A DNA stretch of 64,000 nt from Lepidodermella squamata (Eukaryota > Gastrotricha). Of the stretch, positions 10,863 to 23,311 are shown piece after piece. The notes under the pieces were generated by a model. It searched no databases. It worked only from the letters and a program-made list of their open reading frames with translations, and had not been told where the DNA came from. A program made the position numbers and the translations under genes. The DNA lies in contig JBLDXI010000018.1 of assembly GCA_047495785.1 (NCBI GenBank), positions 496,001-560,000 on the forward strand, given 5' to 3'. Position 1 is the stretch's first letter. Each line of letters starts with the position of its first letter.

Positions 10863-13755
10863 TTGATTTTATGCTACTGATTTTGGGAGTTTTTGATACA
10901 AAATCGAAATAATTTGGGACACGATTACGTGCCGCACTTGGCCAGACATTTGTCACCCGATCAGGAACTTATTTTCAGCTACATTGCGTGGTTTACTTCG
11001 TATGCTATTCGTGATGTCTGCTATCCTCGGAAATGAAGAATCGCAAAAGCTCAGGAAAGAAAAGCAGTGACATATTCTGTGTTCCGCGGGCTCAAATTAC
11101 ATCAAATAATAATGGGAATTAGATACATTTCTCAATACAGAGAAATATTAATGCATTAAATATTGGACAAATTGTTCCTTCAAGTCAGAACCTCGGAACT
11201 ATACATGGCTACTGTGACCATGTCTTTGGGTGAAAAATTCGAAGCATTTTCGAAGTAAAAAAAACACAGCGCAGAAACACAGTCGCCCGAAAATACTTGG
11301 AAATATTCACAGTGTCCCATTTACGAATAGGTAGGTATATTTCCGTTTATTCCGTTTACATTGCTTTTCTCTAACTGCGTTGGAAATATTATCAACTGTC
11401 GAAAAGTAAAAGTGATTGATTAGACGGCTGTTATTACCGCGCCTTCTACGTCATATTGTGCCACACATGGCTGATGATGGTAATTATTTCTATCATGCCG
11501 CATTTGTCATTTTTCTTTCCGCTCTGGTGTGTTATTCTTCATTTTCGATCATCACGACCGTTCTCAACACATAAAAGGAATGAAAAATAAAAGGGAAGTA
11601 AGGAAGGGTTGGAAGAACTGGATGAAGAAGGGAAGAAGCGTGGAAGAAAAAGAGAGGGAAGAAGGGAAGAGGAAGAAACTTATTACTTGAAAGCATTTCG
11701 CCGTATAAGTGTCAGCCGAATTATGACAAATTAAGTATACTTCTCGGAATGGCAATTTACGAAATGCGACAGTAGTTTGTCTGCTAAAAATAGCCGCGTG
11801 TCTTTGAGTCTGTTGGGCGCGGCGCGTGCTTTTACGATTTTTATTTCGCGGAGATATATACGTGGGCACACCATCGTGTCCCTAACCTACATGCACAATT
11901 GTCATTGCAATCGTAATTACGATTCTACCTGAGAACATGAAAATCATGATGATGATGTTGAAAAAACTGAGCGATGCAATTTGATCGCACACACTTGGGG
12001 TGAATTCTGTCGCAAGTATATAAGAGAGCATCATCATCAGCTTCAGGTAAGTAAGTAAGCAGGTGAGTAATAATAATTTGATGATTAGTCTCTGGCATGA
12101 TGGCATGGGGCAGCGTACCTTGTTCAGCCTGTAATACTGTTTTGCGACAAAATTTATTGCGGTACGTTTGCTATTATAATCACAACAGGATATTAATAAC
12201 GTCTCATGATCGCAGTGCGATGCCCACCACCTGATAATTATTAATAATTGTTGGTAAGCTATGCTACTTTTACAAAATCGGCAATAATTTATTGCGACAA
12301 ATCGGGATGCGCGCCCCTCTGCTCTCTGCTCACTCATCGTGTCTTCTTCGCTTCATCTGCGAAGGCGCGAGGAAACAAAATCTTAATTTTGCTGCTGCGC
12401 CCCCAATAATTTGATATGCCATATATTTATAGTAGGAAAGAATTATTGCCTCTATACATATTTATTACAAGTTTAGGAAAGAATGAAAGAAAATTAATAT
12501 CCTTTGCGTCTTGTCGCGCGACTTGTCGGCGACGCGATGATCACAAACCGAGACGATTTATCAAGCAGATTTTGCGTTCATCGTTTTATTTACCTGCAAC
12601 GAACGCAAAGACTTTTCTAGTTTTATATCTGCTGCTGCTGCTGTTGCTCATCTCACTTGTTTTATATATTGCAGCACATGACAGTTACAAGTTATTGTTA
12701 CATAGGCGGCGCGGTCTACGGTTGACAGTGCATGTGGCTATTTTCAGCAACGCGCATCCAATTGGTTATGGTACTATTAGGTACTCTATACGGATGGTAC
12801 TAATTACACAAACATAATTATTAATAAGGTAGGTGGGTATTATTAACTCAGCATTGAAACAATAAAAGTACCGACTTTTTGCTGTATCAAATCGTATATA
12901 TATACATAAGGTAGTTTCGCTTTGTCTTTGTCATTATTAGCCAATGATCATTATCTATCTATTGCGATGGGCTATTTGATGCCGCTTATAAACATGGGTA
13001 TTTATAAGAGCGAGAGCGAGAGAGAGAGAGAGAGAGCTTGGGCGTATTAAGCGCCGAACGAGACGACGACGACGCGGCGGCAAACAATGGCGGTGATTTT
13101 TCGACCATTTGATATTTGCGTTCATGTTGTAACCATTTGTAGCTGTCACACGGATCTATGCAAGTTCCAACTATGCGCGCGCGAGTATCTATTATTAGGT
13201 AATAATTAGCAACAACTGATGCAGCGGCTACTTCAGCAATCAGGAGCACATCTACGAGGCGGGTATAAGGCGGGTGGGTAATAATGCGACAGGGCGCTCG
13301 CGCGCGCGCGCGCATCCGTTTGTTTCTGCGCGCATCGCGCATCTTATCTCCACCCATCCATCCATCCACCTATCTCTAGTTGGATCTATCCATCCATCAT
13401 GCTGCTGCAATAATAATAAAAAGTGTAACAACCTGCTGTATCCAAATGCGGCGATACCTAATAGGTTTGTATTATTCGCCTATTGTCATTGTCAACCAGC
13501 CTATCGTCATTCGCAAATACAATAATCGCTTTGACATAATCGCCATAATCAGCAGCTTGTTATGTTTTAAATGCCAATGCGCATCACCATGTACACCATC
13601 ATCATCATCAGAGTCTCACCGCGGTCTTTCAACCCCACCTAACCTCACCGCAGCGGCAGTTTAACCGCGCGCCCGCAACGCCTGTTGATACACACAATTA
13701 AATGTCTAAATTTTAGGGTTGTTGCTTCTCTTGATTGTGAAACTTGTGAAACTGT
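10863..13755. other. Intergenic region upstream of dachshund
   Basis: No supported gene. It contains a GA-rich microsatellite (about 13010-13040), a CG alternation near 13302-13312, CCATC repeats near 13350-13400 and AGGTAGGTAT-type motifs near 11330 and 12828. As the 5' flank of a developmental regulator it is the likely place for dachshund promoter and enhancer elements, but no defined site can be named. Confidence 0.4.
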
Positions 13756-16401
13756 ATGGCGGCTACGACTACGGCAGCCGAGTCGGTTTCGCGATCGCCG
13801 CCCTCCGCCGCCTCGTCGTCCTGCGTGTCGCCAACCGCAAGTGCCAACGGAGGCAGCGGGACCCTCCTCAAGAAGCCACTCGCGTTGAACGCGCCGTCGT
13901 CTGGTCTGCTAGATAGCAGCAGCCTGTTGATGCACGCGGCGGCGTCGATGCCTGGCGTCGAGCCGTTCGGCGGCATCGGCGATTTGGGCCCGCAGCAAAT
14001 GCTACTGCAACTGCAGCTTCAACAGCTGCTTCAACAGCAGCAGCAACAGCAACAGCATCAGAACAACCACCACCAGCAAATGTTTCTGAACCAGTTCCTG
14101 CTAGGCAACGCCATGGCCAGCCCGGCTCAGTTGCTGGCAGCAGCCGTTGCGGCGTCTTCGTCGGCGGCAGCTTCGGCGCTTCCGAACCGGTCGAGCATGA
14201 CCATGGGTGGCGGCGGCGGCAAATCGTCGGAATCTCGCCTGCTGATGCCGTCGTCATTGGGCCTGGGCAGCGGCGGCGGCGGCAACAACAACAGCAGCAG
14301 TGGCGGCATCGTGGCGCCGGGCGGCACCGGCGTGGCGCTCAAGTGCCGGCTGGCGGACTACAAGGGCAAGAAAATCGCCGCCTTCGACATCGAGGGCGCG
14401 TGCTACCTGTGCCTGCCGCAGGCCTACGAGGTGTTCCTGCGCGACTACGTCGGCGGCCTGCACACCGTCTACACGAAGCTGAAGCGTCTCGGCATCACGC
14501 CGCTCGTCTGCACTGTCGAACACGTAAGCAGCATCACCCAAGTTTCACTATACTTTTCTAGGGCTAAACTTCTGTTTGTTTGAGACACTTTCTAGTTGAG
14601 AAATTCTAACGTTGAACTCTAGAACGGTTCGAAAATCACCTTATCGATTTTTTTAGTGATTGATTATCGATTATCGATTTTATGCAAACTTTTCCGATTG
14701 GGTTTTCTTTGAAAAAATGTCACGCGAAATAAAACCCATTTTGTTATATTAGGTTCGTCTGCTGCGCGGCCTTGGAGCCATTCAGCCGGGCGTCAATCGC
14801 TGCAAGTTGCTGGCAACTCACGATTTCGACGTGCTCTACGACGACTGCACCCGAACAAAGTAACGCAACTTTTTAAATCCAAGTTCTTTCTTCTAAATTT
14901 CGAATTCGTATTATTTTTAACAGCGCTCGCCCTGGCCGTCCACCGAAGCGTATTGGCGGCGGGTACGGCGGCTTCGGTACCGGAACCGGGTCCGGCTACG
15001 GCGACGACGACGATGAAGGCGCGAGTGACGATGGCGACCTCGATGACAGCCATCATCATCAGCACCACCACCGCCGGTTTTCGCTGGGCCCGGACGGCGA
15101 CGACCAGTTGCCGCTGCCGCCGGTGCCGTCATCGCTGGAGCAGGCGATGCAGCACAGCGAGCGGCTGAACAGTCTGTTGGCACTGAGCCAACTGCAGCAG
15201 CAGCAGCACAAAACGCCTATCGCGGGCGGCGCCGCCTTCGACCACTTGATTGCCATGAACCAACAGCAGCACCGGCTGTTCCAACACCAGCAGCAGCAGC
15301 AGCAGATGCCGCCGCCGACGGCGCCACGGCCGGTTGAGCCGACGTCGTCTCTTCTCGCCTCGCTGGCTGCACTTGCCCAGCAGCAGCAGCAGCAGCAACA
15401 AACGCCTTCATCGCTAGACAACAGCAGTCTGCTGCAGCTTGATCATCACAATCATCACCAACATTTCAGCAAGGACCTGCGCCGGCCTTCGCAAGACAAC
15501 GCGTTTTTAGACGCAGCTAGTAATGGCCATGATTTGCTGGGCTTCGCGACTCAGCAACTTTTGGCCGCCAGTCGAAATGCGGCCAAGTTGCAGCAACAGC
15601 CACCGCCTTCAGCAACAGCAGCAGCCATGATGACTGCTCACCAGCAGCAGCAGCAGCAGTCTGTAATTGCGAACAGCCATCGCAACAGCTCGAATTCGAC
15701 GTCATCGTCGTCGTCGGCTGCCCTGATGACAGCGGCCAAGTTGATGCTGCAGCAGTTGCAGAACCAGCAGCAGCAGCAGCACGGACAGCCGGACGCGTCG
15801 CTAGCTGGGCTGGTCGCGAGGCTGGAAGCTGCTCGAAACTCTTCCCTTAGCAGTAGCAACAACACTACGAGTAATAAACACGCGTTGAAGCGAACTTCGA
15901 CTGCCGCGTCGTCGTCGTCATCGTCGCCCGAGTCCAGAGCGCAGTCGCCTGGCAACAACAACAACAACAACCGAAGTTCGCCTCTGCAGCAGCAGCAGCG
16001 TGGTGATGAAACTGAGCCGTTATCTGAGCAGAAACGCCAAAGGTGAGTGTGTGACATGCGACAAAAAATTACAATTCAATTTTAATATTTCGAATATTCA
16101 GTTTTTTCAATTAAAACTGAAAATTAAAATCGAACTTATTCCAAGTCTTAAATGTACGCTGTGTTGCAGACTTAGTAGTGATCCGGCGCTGGATTTGACG
16201 TTGGAAACGCCGAAGCCGTGCCTGTTGGGCCATGACGCGGCTATCAAAGCGCGCCTCGTCGAGCTGGAAGCGCAACGCCTGCGGCTGGAACGCGAGCTCG
16301 AACAACTGAGTAATGTCAGCAGCAACAACAATGGCAACAACGGCAACAATGGATTGCATGCTGGTGTCGACAACGCGACGCCTATTGATGCTGCCGATTA
16401 G
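13756..16401 (+). CDS. dac: Dachshund-family transcriptional corepressor (DACH/SKI/SNO)
   Basis: Exons 13756-14523, 14753-14859, 14924-16042 and 16170-16401 join in frame to a 741-residue protein. Residues about 195-305 form the SKI/SNO/DAC domain, with the diagnostic strings GGLHTVYTKLKRL, RLLRGLGAIQPGVNRCKLL and ARPGRPPKR. This domain binds DNA or partner proteins such as Eya and Six factors in the retinal determination network, acting in the nucleus. The rest is low complexity: poly-Gln, His, Gly and Ser. Exon 4 encodes a short Leu/Arg/Glu coiled-coil stretch (RLVELEAQRLRLERELEQLS) in the place of the C-terminal DACH box, but far shorter than the vertebrate one. The intron between the two halves of the SKI/SNO/DAC domain is bounded by a strong GTAAGC donor. 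The start at 13756 is the first in-frame ATG of the exon; an upstream coding exon cannot be excluded. Confidence 0.93.
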
Positions 16402-16554
16402 AAGAGAAAAGTCAATCAAAAATATACCGATCAATCGACAATCGATATTAAAAGTGTTATTTGTGTCTTGTTAATTTATATCGTGCGTATGTCAACGATG
16501 ACATATTGTTTTTAATATAATGTAGCTATCGTCTTTATCGTTGCTACTTATTGA

Positions 16555-16560
16555 AATAAA
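16555..16560 (+). terminator. AATAAA polyadenylation signal of dachshund
   Basis: AATAAA occurs about 155 bp after the dachshund stop codon on the same strand. Confidence 0.5.
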
Positions 16561-16624
16561 CCCTACCGATGTGTAACAAGTGTACGTCGGTGTCAATTGT
16601 CAAGTTTGCCAAACAACCAGCGCT

Positions 16625-16890
16625 GTTGATGAGTATTTAACGACGGATAATCGTCTGTTAATCGCCGATTATTTACAGCAAGACCCGGAGTCAGCCGTAC
16701 TCGAGTCGCCCATCGTAACTCACCCACATCCTATCTCGTTTCCTTGATTGTGTATACCAGAGTGTGCAACCAACGGGATTTGGTGACCGATGAATTGGCA
16801 AACACGAACAACGCACGCAAGTTGACCATTGTCGCACATTGTTGTCAGATTTGACCTGGTATAGTGGCTCTGAATGCGTGCACCGCGCAT
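16625..16890. repeat. Dispersed repeat R2, copy 1
   Basis: About 260 bp match 29070-29330 with long identical blocks, for example GTCAGCCGTACTCGAGT, CCATCGTAACTCACCCACAT and CAACGGGATTTGGTGACCGA. There is no coding frame shared by the two copies. Element type is unknown; no terminal repeats are visible. Confidence 0.75.
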
Positions 16891-18045
16891 TCCCGCTTTT
16901 TTCCTGCTCGATAACCGCGGCACGCAAGCTCTTTCTTTCTTTCGTCTTTCGTGGACGCCGTCGGAGCGAGCGCGGAAACGTTGCTTTAGAAGCGGAATTA
17001 CGATTTAATTTATATACCAGAATTTTTATTTTGCTTTTCCGCGTCAGAAAAAATTTAATTATGTGTTGCGGAATTTTTTCCAAATTTGGCGCGTGCGCGG
17101 GGCCCCGCCAATGGCGCGCGTGCATTGCGTACACTTCGTTTTTTGCTCATCTTATCACCCGTCGTCGTCCTTGCCGGTTCGAGGCGTGTGGTCCTTCTGG
17201 CACGGCCATGCTCGCTTCGCTCGCATGCCCGTGCCAGTAGTTGTTATTATTATTAATCATTATACGATGAATGCATGCAAGCTCGCTTCGCTCGCTCACA
17301 TTTTTCTACGTAAACTACTTACTTGTTAACGATTTCTGGTGATCCAACTTAGGGTTGCTGCAGGTCATATGTTTTAGATTTCAATTGTTACTTTATCACA
17401 AGTTAGTATCTCATTTAGCCGACTGACACCTGAGATGGTTGTGTTCTCGGCCGGCGTAACTGATGCGCAACAGCGTCGACAGGGCGGCAAACAGCAAAAC
17501 CACAACTTTCAACTACCTGAAACAATTTGCTTCTTGGTTTTTCACTGAATTCACTGAGAGTCAATGCAAACATAGCACTGTTCTTGGCAAGTCTACCCTT
17601 CAAGGTATGTTTCTTCAATAGTTTCTTCAACTCGTAACTCGTAAGCTAGGTTGGCTAGGTAATGAAAATAAGTATTTTAAATAGCGACAATTTACATCGA
17701 TTACTTAATTTTTATCTAGCACTCATTGACTTTGTAAACAGTTGTAGCTTCAAGAGTTTTTAAATATTGATGCTGGAAAACAAAGCCGTATTACAAGCAG
17801 CCGAAAACTGCAGATAATGTTACTAGACTGGATATGTTTGATGTGTGATAGAGAGCGCGAGATTTACTTCTTCAAAGAGATCTTCGAATTCACATTGTGG
17901 CATCATTGGGGTCCAATTTCCCAACCATCACAACTCTTGCATGGTCGCAGCTTCTGCGTTTGTTACACTACGAATTAGCTAGTTGCACACATGAACAACC
18001 TCGAGTAAATTGAGATTTGGCAACAGGCGCTTCTTAAAATATAAT
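16891..18045. other. Intergenic, no supported gene
   Basis: Downstream of dachshund. Apart from the hairpin at 17197-17237 and a further copy of its loop sequence at 17281-17296 nothing coding was recognised. Confidence 0.4.
17197..17237. repeat. Hairpin with CATGCTCGCTTCGCTCGCATG core, copy 1
   Basis: Outer stem CTGGCACGG pairs with CCGTGCCAG, then one C-C mismatch, then CATGC pairs with GCATG around the loop TCGCTTCGCTC. The same inner stem and loop recur at 37896-37928 with a different but self-complementary outer stem. Confidence 0.7.
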
Positions 18046-18290
18046 GAGCTAGATGAACTAGTGCTGGGCCCACGTTACGCGCTTCAAACGCTTCAAGCGA
18101 AAACGACGGGATTTTGTGCCAAGTAATAGTCAGGTAGTCTACAACATCGTACTATGTGACGACGCGACGCGGTACAAGTACTTCCATTGAGTCGCGCAAT
18201 GGACAGTTTCGACCGACGCGATTTATCCTGTTATCCAAATCGGCGCATCCGTCGGCATCCGATACCTGAGTGTTGTAAAGGGTATCCTTG
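18046..18290 (+). pseudogene. Degraded copy of the OB-fold gene, fragment 1
   Basis: Matches the 5' two-fifths of the intact gene at 21509, including TACAACATCGTACTATGTGA and GTTATCCAAATCGGCG, but with frame-breaking indels and an in-frame stop. It lies directly before a second fragment that restarts the same gene. Confidence 0.75.
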
Positions 18291-18316
18291 TATAATTCCT
18301 CTAGACTGCTACTGAT

Positions 18317-18445
18317 ATGAAATTCGACGACGAGTTAGTGTCGGGCCTACATTACGCAGCCTCAAAGACGACGGGATTTTGTGCCAAGTGTATATTAAAT
18401 TTTCGGAAACTTGAACGGCCAGGCGAGACCACATTTGTTCTAGAG
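18317..18445 (+). pseudogene. Degraded copy of the OB-fold gene, fragment 2
   Basis: Begins with the same TCTAGACTGCT leader and ATGAAATTCGACGA start as the gene at 21509, then follows it for about 110 bp through GAACGGCCAGGCGA before similarity is lost. Frame is broken. Together with fragment 1 it shows at least two old tandem copies. Confidence 0.7.
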
Positions 18446-19472
18446 CTATCACTTGTTGAAATCGATGTCTGATTTGTTATCGCTCTTTTCAATTTGTTTT
18501 ACATCAGCTTTGAGATGTTAGGTTTTGATGTTGCGTAATCGAAAGCGGTGGACATGCTCGAGTCCCAGAATCGCTTATCAGCTTTAAATTTCCAATTTCT
18601 TCCGTCTTACAATCATAAATCACTAAGGCTAAAAGTGGTGTTACTCGAGCCAACAGTGTTACAAACAGTGGTTAAGGCAGCCGTTATTAATAATCTATTA
18701 GATTCTTGTTAAAGTTTGTAGCAGGATGGGAATGTGCTGTGCAAAGTCAGAGCCATCATGTTAAAAACGCCCATCTCAAAATAAGGACGATTTTGAGCAG
18801 CAGGCTACCAGTAAAGCAGGCTCCGTGAAAGTAGGACTTGCGTAAGTGAGAACTGTATCGCTTATCGTGAGCTTGTGTTCTTGAAGTTGACGACGACAGT
18901 TATTAGATCTTTGCGAGGTTCCATTGATTTCATCTGATATATGTCTACTCTGATAAATGACATGTTTTTCATCTGTTTGCTAGTTTTCTTTACTGCCAAC
19001 ATTAGCAGCGAATTTCCGTTTTGTAGCGGCGATAATGGCAAGCTTTTCAGCACCATTCAGGTCTAAATCAAAGTTGTTTCCGGAATGAACTGTTATATTT
19101 CATCGCAGCTGTTTTGTTGTTGTCTTGCTGTATTTTGAGAATTTTCACTGGAATGAACTAGACAACGCAAACATATAGCTTATCACCCTCACATTTTAAC
19201 TGAAGCTTTACGCTTTTTGTTTGGCAGCTGCAGTTAACGAATTGGCGGATATAAAATTGGCGTTTGAGATAGATGCGTAAATAGTTAGTTATTAGGCCAT
19301 ATACCAGTGGTTACCGTAATTGTATGCTTTGTAATTATTAAAAGTGTTCAATTCTTTTTAGACTCAAACCCACTGTGACGACGCTTTGAGGAAAGCAATG
19401 CGCCCGCTCCTTCACAACTCGCCTCTACTTGATCTACACCAGCAGCAGCAGCAGCAACAGCGGTAGTACTAG

Positions 19473-19649
19473 ATGCCGGTCAACGGGCTCAACGACAAGC
19501 CAACGCTATTCTGGTTCACGAGGAAAAATTGGAGGTTCAACCCGAAGAAGAAGAAGCATTTTCATTGCGTGAAGTGTCATCTCACGCCTTCAGCTGGCCT
19601 TTTTCACAAGTGTTGCAACGGTGCTAGTTGTCCCGAGAAGCAAATTTGA
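19473..19649 (+). CDS. Possible 58-residue Cys-rich protein or exon
   Basis: An ATG-started open frame of 58 codons with a basic stretch (NPKKKKHFHC) and six Cys, arranged C-x2-C, then CC, then C within 25 residues, with two His nearby. This could be a small zinc-binding module. It sits near CAG repeats just upstream and between OB-fold pseudogene fragments and the intact OB-fold gene. No homologue is recognised; it may be a remnant or chance. Confidence 0.25.
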   Translation: MPVNGLNDKPTLFWFTRKNWRFNPKKKKHFHCVKCHLTPSAGLFHKCCNGASCPEKQI

Positions 19650-21508
19650 AAAAAACATGCAAATTGTGCAATTCTCTGTTTCAAATTGTCACTGTTTCAC
19701 GCGCGCCTTTGATTGCCTTGTTACTTCTCCAGATTATTTTATGTTTTGATTACATCATAAAGTCGGAACGGTTCTTCTGTGTTGAGCCGCGGATTCGTGT
19801 TATTCTCTCATAATAAAAACCGTGTGAACTTTTAAAAGTGGCGCCTGTTGTTTTTGAGTTGTTCTTGCACATTTGGTTATTATAGCGCGAGTTCGGATGT
19901 GCTGGTGACGAAGGAGCATCAGGTTGTTGCTGAAATCACCCACACAGCTGATAATTTATCTTATGCTAAACTCGCACGGTTCAACAACTTCATCAACTTT
20001 TCAACTAGCCGACGCCGCAGGTGACAGCTTTTTTTCATTTCTTCATTCTGTTTTTCACATAATTTATTGTGCAAAAAGTGATTTGAAATACATACAAGAG
20101 TGACCTATTTTACCGAAGCCGATACTATTGTTTGACCTGAAAGAGATGCGACAGGTGGGCAGTAAAATTGTCGATGGCCGCAATAAATCAATGTGAAATG
20201 CGAGAAAGGTCGGATGGTGGCAAGGTGGATAACTACGCCTTTGGCAAGATGTTGACCTAATGAGCACTAATTGCTGTTGTACCACGCTCAAGACATATAC
20301 ACTTCGGGTCAGTTGGGTCATGGTGATTGTTGATGATTTCGAAGCCACTCAGGGTTATGATAGTTGTTGCAAGCATGGTTACTGCTGATTGCGATAATTT
20401 TCAATTTTCTTGTTTTATTCAAATTGATTGCGATAATACGGCAGCAGATAATGGCGAAAACACGGCCGTTGTCACTTCGGCACTTTTATGGCGGTAACGA
20501 TTTTTGATCTGTGCCATGCGCCACCGGTCGTGTATAGCAGTAACTTGCGACTTGCGCGCAGTCGATTTTGCCGCGACCGAACGCTGCTTCACCTCGCGCG
20601 CAACATAGCGTCATTAGCGGCGCGTCAAAAGCGCCCCGAAAACCGCGCCTCGAGACCGCGATCCTCCTCCTTGTCGTCGCCGGCGCCTCATCTGCTGCTG
20701 CTATTATAACATGTTAACATTCCCTGAAACGTTTCAGACAATCCATTTTTATCAGCTACGCGTTGCTGATCTCGCTCAATTTTTATTAGGTACTCGTTAC
20801 TTTTCAATTCTTCTAGACCCTCTTACTTTTGCAGCTACCTCGTATATTCTAGACGCGCGGAGACGAAAACTTGCCTCTAAACCTATAGATTTATATTATA
20901 ACCGTGCCTTATGAATTTTATCAATTTTGAACAGTGGTTCAGACCCATATTTTCCGGCCGGTCGAATTCGGCGGCTGGAAGAGATATACCTGTCTTTTGC
21001 CTTACGTGCGGCCGAACGAAGGCTCTTTCGAAGGCAATACTTCAGGATTTTTCATAGTTTTTGCTAATTTCCAGCAAAATTTGCTTCAATCGGAATAATA
21101 AATAGTCAATAATAAATATAGTCGGTGTTTATATTTTCATATTTTTGAAATAATAAAGCCAACAGCTATGTCTTGATTTTTTTCTAAATGGCAGGCATTA
21201 AATTGTCTTTCCATTACCGAGGAAGGTACTCTCATACATAAATTTAAAACCAATCTATCACTTATAAGCGCACTCAATAACTTGAACTCCTTCAGAGGCG
21301 TGCGGCCGTCATCAGCCGTGGCCTTTAAACTAGTATGAGAATCACTTATTTAGAGCACTTAGCACTCGACCCGTCTTGGAATGTGAATTTTGATTAAGGC
21401 AGCCGTAACTCATTCGCATTCAGTTTTTCAAATGCCTTTTAATTTTTTTCATCGAATTGCGTAGAATTCTACTGTCATTGCGTGAATTTTCTCTAGACTG
21501 CTGCTAAT
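19650..21508. other. Intergenic, no supported gene
   Basis: Contains the flank of the OB-fold gene. A TTTTCTCTAG acceptor-like site lies just before the ATG at 21509 and is kept in the pseudogene fragment at 18.3 kb, so a 5' UTR intron is possible. No coding sequence recognised. Confidence 0.4.
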
Positions 21509-22162
21509 ATGAAATTTGACGAATTGAAGCCGGGCCGATATTACGCCTTCGAAGAAGGCGAGATCTTGTGCCAAGTTAGAGGCATATCAGATTTTAGGAA
21601 ACTCGAACGGCCGGGCGACCACACGCACGTCTATAACATCGTGCTGTGTGACGACGCGGCGCGGGCCGAGTGCTGCCTTCCAGCCGAGCGCTGGACAGTT
21701 GCCACCGACGCAGTATACCCAGTAATTCAAATCGGCGACATGGTGTGTATCCGATGCTTCGCTGTCAATGGGAGCGTAATCCGCACTTACGTGCTGGAGC
21801 CCTTCCTCCCGGACGTGCCGTCAATGACAATGGTGGCTGGTGGCCTGAGCGACCCCGAGAGTCGGATGTCACTGGAGCTCAAGACTGCCAATTCGCTTCA
21901 ATGGAGAAGCAGCCTCGAGAGGGCAATTCATCTGCAGCCGCTTGATTTCGCGCGCTATGCCGATGTTTACGGCTTTCGCTGGGTGTCGGAGGGCGAGTTG
22001 GAGGTGAACGTGAACATCCTCGGCCAGGTGACTCGCTTCACCGAGATAGGCGCCCACAAGTTCACAAATTGCCTCGGCAAGGAGCGTGTTGTTGAACAAG
22101 CCGATCTTGTCGTTAGGTTCGGTGGCTTCGAACGTGCCCGTATGTTCAACTTGCCATTTTAA
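21509..22162 (+). CDS. RPA70-like protein with tandem OB folds
   Basis: Single exon, 217 residues. Residues about 18-105 have the pattern of a replication protein A DNA-binding OB fold: a first strand CQVRGIS, then THVYNIVLCDD in place of the RPA strand ending in LLDDSG, then GDMVCIRCFAV and a strand leading to FLPDV. After a linker, residues about 155-217 begin a second OB-like repeat (ELEVNVNILGQVTRFTEI). The expected role is single-stranded DNA or RNA binding; this is inferred from the fold pattern only. RPA70 itself is about 600 residues, so this is a short relative. It lies 485 bp upstream of gene A copy 2 on the same strand, has two broken relatives at 18.0-18.4 kb and one at 38.6 kb, so the family is expanding or mobile. 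Confidence 0.7.
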   Translation: MKFDELKPGRYYAFEEGEILCQVRGISDFRKLERPGDHTHVYNIVLCDDAARAECCLPAERWTVATDAVYPVIQIGDMVCIRCFAVNGSVIRTYVLEPFLPDVPSMTMVAGGLSDPESRMSLELKTANSLQWRSSLERAIHLQPLDFARYADVYGFRWVSEGELEVNVNILGQVTRFTEIGAHKFTNCLGKERVVEQADLVVRFGGFERARMFNLPF

Positions 22163-22646
22163 TCAAGGAAATAGAATATGCTTTTATTATTTAAAATACC
22201 CGATTATTTAGATTTCCATCTTCAATCTCTATATTCACTGTAAGGCCTCACTTTACAGGCTACGCGCGCGTTCCCATTGGCCGGCTTTTTTCGCGCATAC
22301 TGGAGAAGCGCGCGCTAATAACAGCCAAGTTGATGTTTCCCGAAAAAATTTGCGCATTTCTATTTTTTTTGCAATCTTTTGCAAAATTGGAGCGAGTGAC
22401 CTCACGCGAACACGCCACATCATGTAATCATGCGCGTGCCATGACACAGGCTCACTTCATTTTGGTGTAAACTTCGGCGTAAAATTCCTAGCTTGAGTTT
22501 TGTTTTCAGTAAAAATGAAACTGCAAATGTCCTAATTTTTGGCGAGGTGTTGCTAATTAAGAACTTGTGAGGGCTGAAATTGTAAAATAGAATAGGATAA
22601 GAACAAACGCGGTAACATCAATTAATTCCATGTTTATTTTTCAGCA

Positions 22647-23276
22647 ATGCGCATATACGGCGACAAGGAGTGTGCCCTGCTCAAGCGGGCAGTTGAGGAT
22701 ACCGTCAAGATGGGCCTGCCGCTGTGGGTTTACATCGCCCAAGCGCTCGTTCGGCAAGACCTGAGCTTATCGACTTGTGGCCGCACTATGTTCGCGTTCA
22801 GCAACTCGCGATTGGGACATCTTGTCGCTGGTTTCGACGACAACTTCCAGTTCCGCCGACCCGATAAGCCCGTTCCGCTGAAGCCGCGTGATGGCTCGCG
22901 CCGCCCCCCGACCGGGGCACGGGCGCCTAGTTTTCAGCTGAAGCCGTTTGGCGCGATGCCGGAAATCGCGCAACCGGGCATCCACGAAAAGCTGGCCTTC
23001 GCATTCGCCGCCCTCAACCCGCCTGATGTCAGCCGCGTTATCGGTGTCGGCTCCGCGGCCATGTTGACTGCTGCGTTGTCTGGGGACGACGTGATTGGAT
23101 GCGTCAGGCTGGTCAACACACTCAACGAGCTGTTCGGCCTGAGTCAAGTTGCAGCAGTAGCAACAGCACAGCCAGCCGCGGCAGTGCCTGCGCAACCACA
23201 AGATCAGCCGCCGCCGCCACCCCCGCCGCCGGCCGCGCCTGCTCCTCCTGCCGCTGCTCAAGGCCCCGTCGTCTTT

Positions 23277-23311
<35 letters not shown>

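Noticed and set aside
17170-17185. GGTTCGAGGCG as a tRNA B box
   Set aside because: No matching A box or cloverleaf around it.
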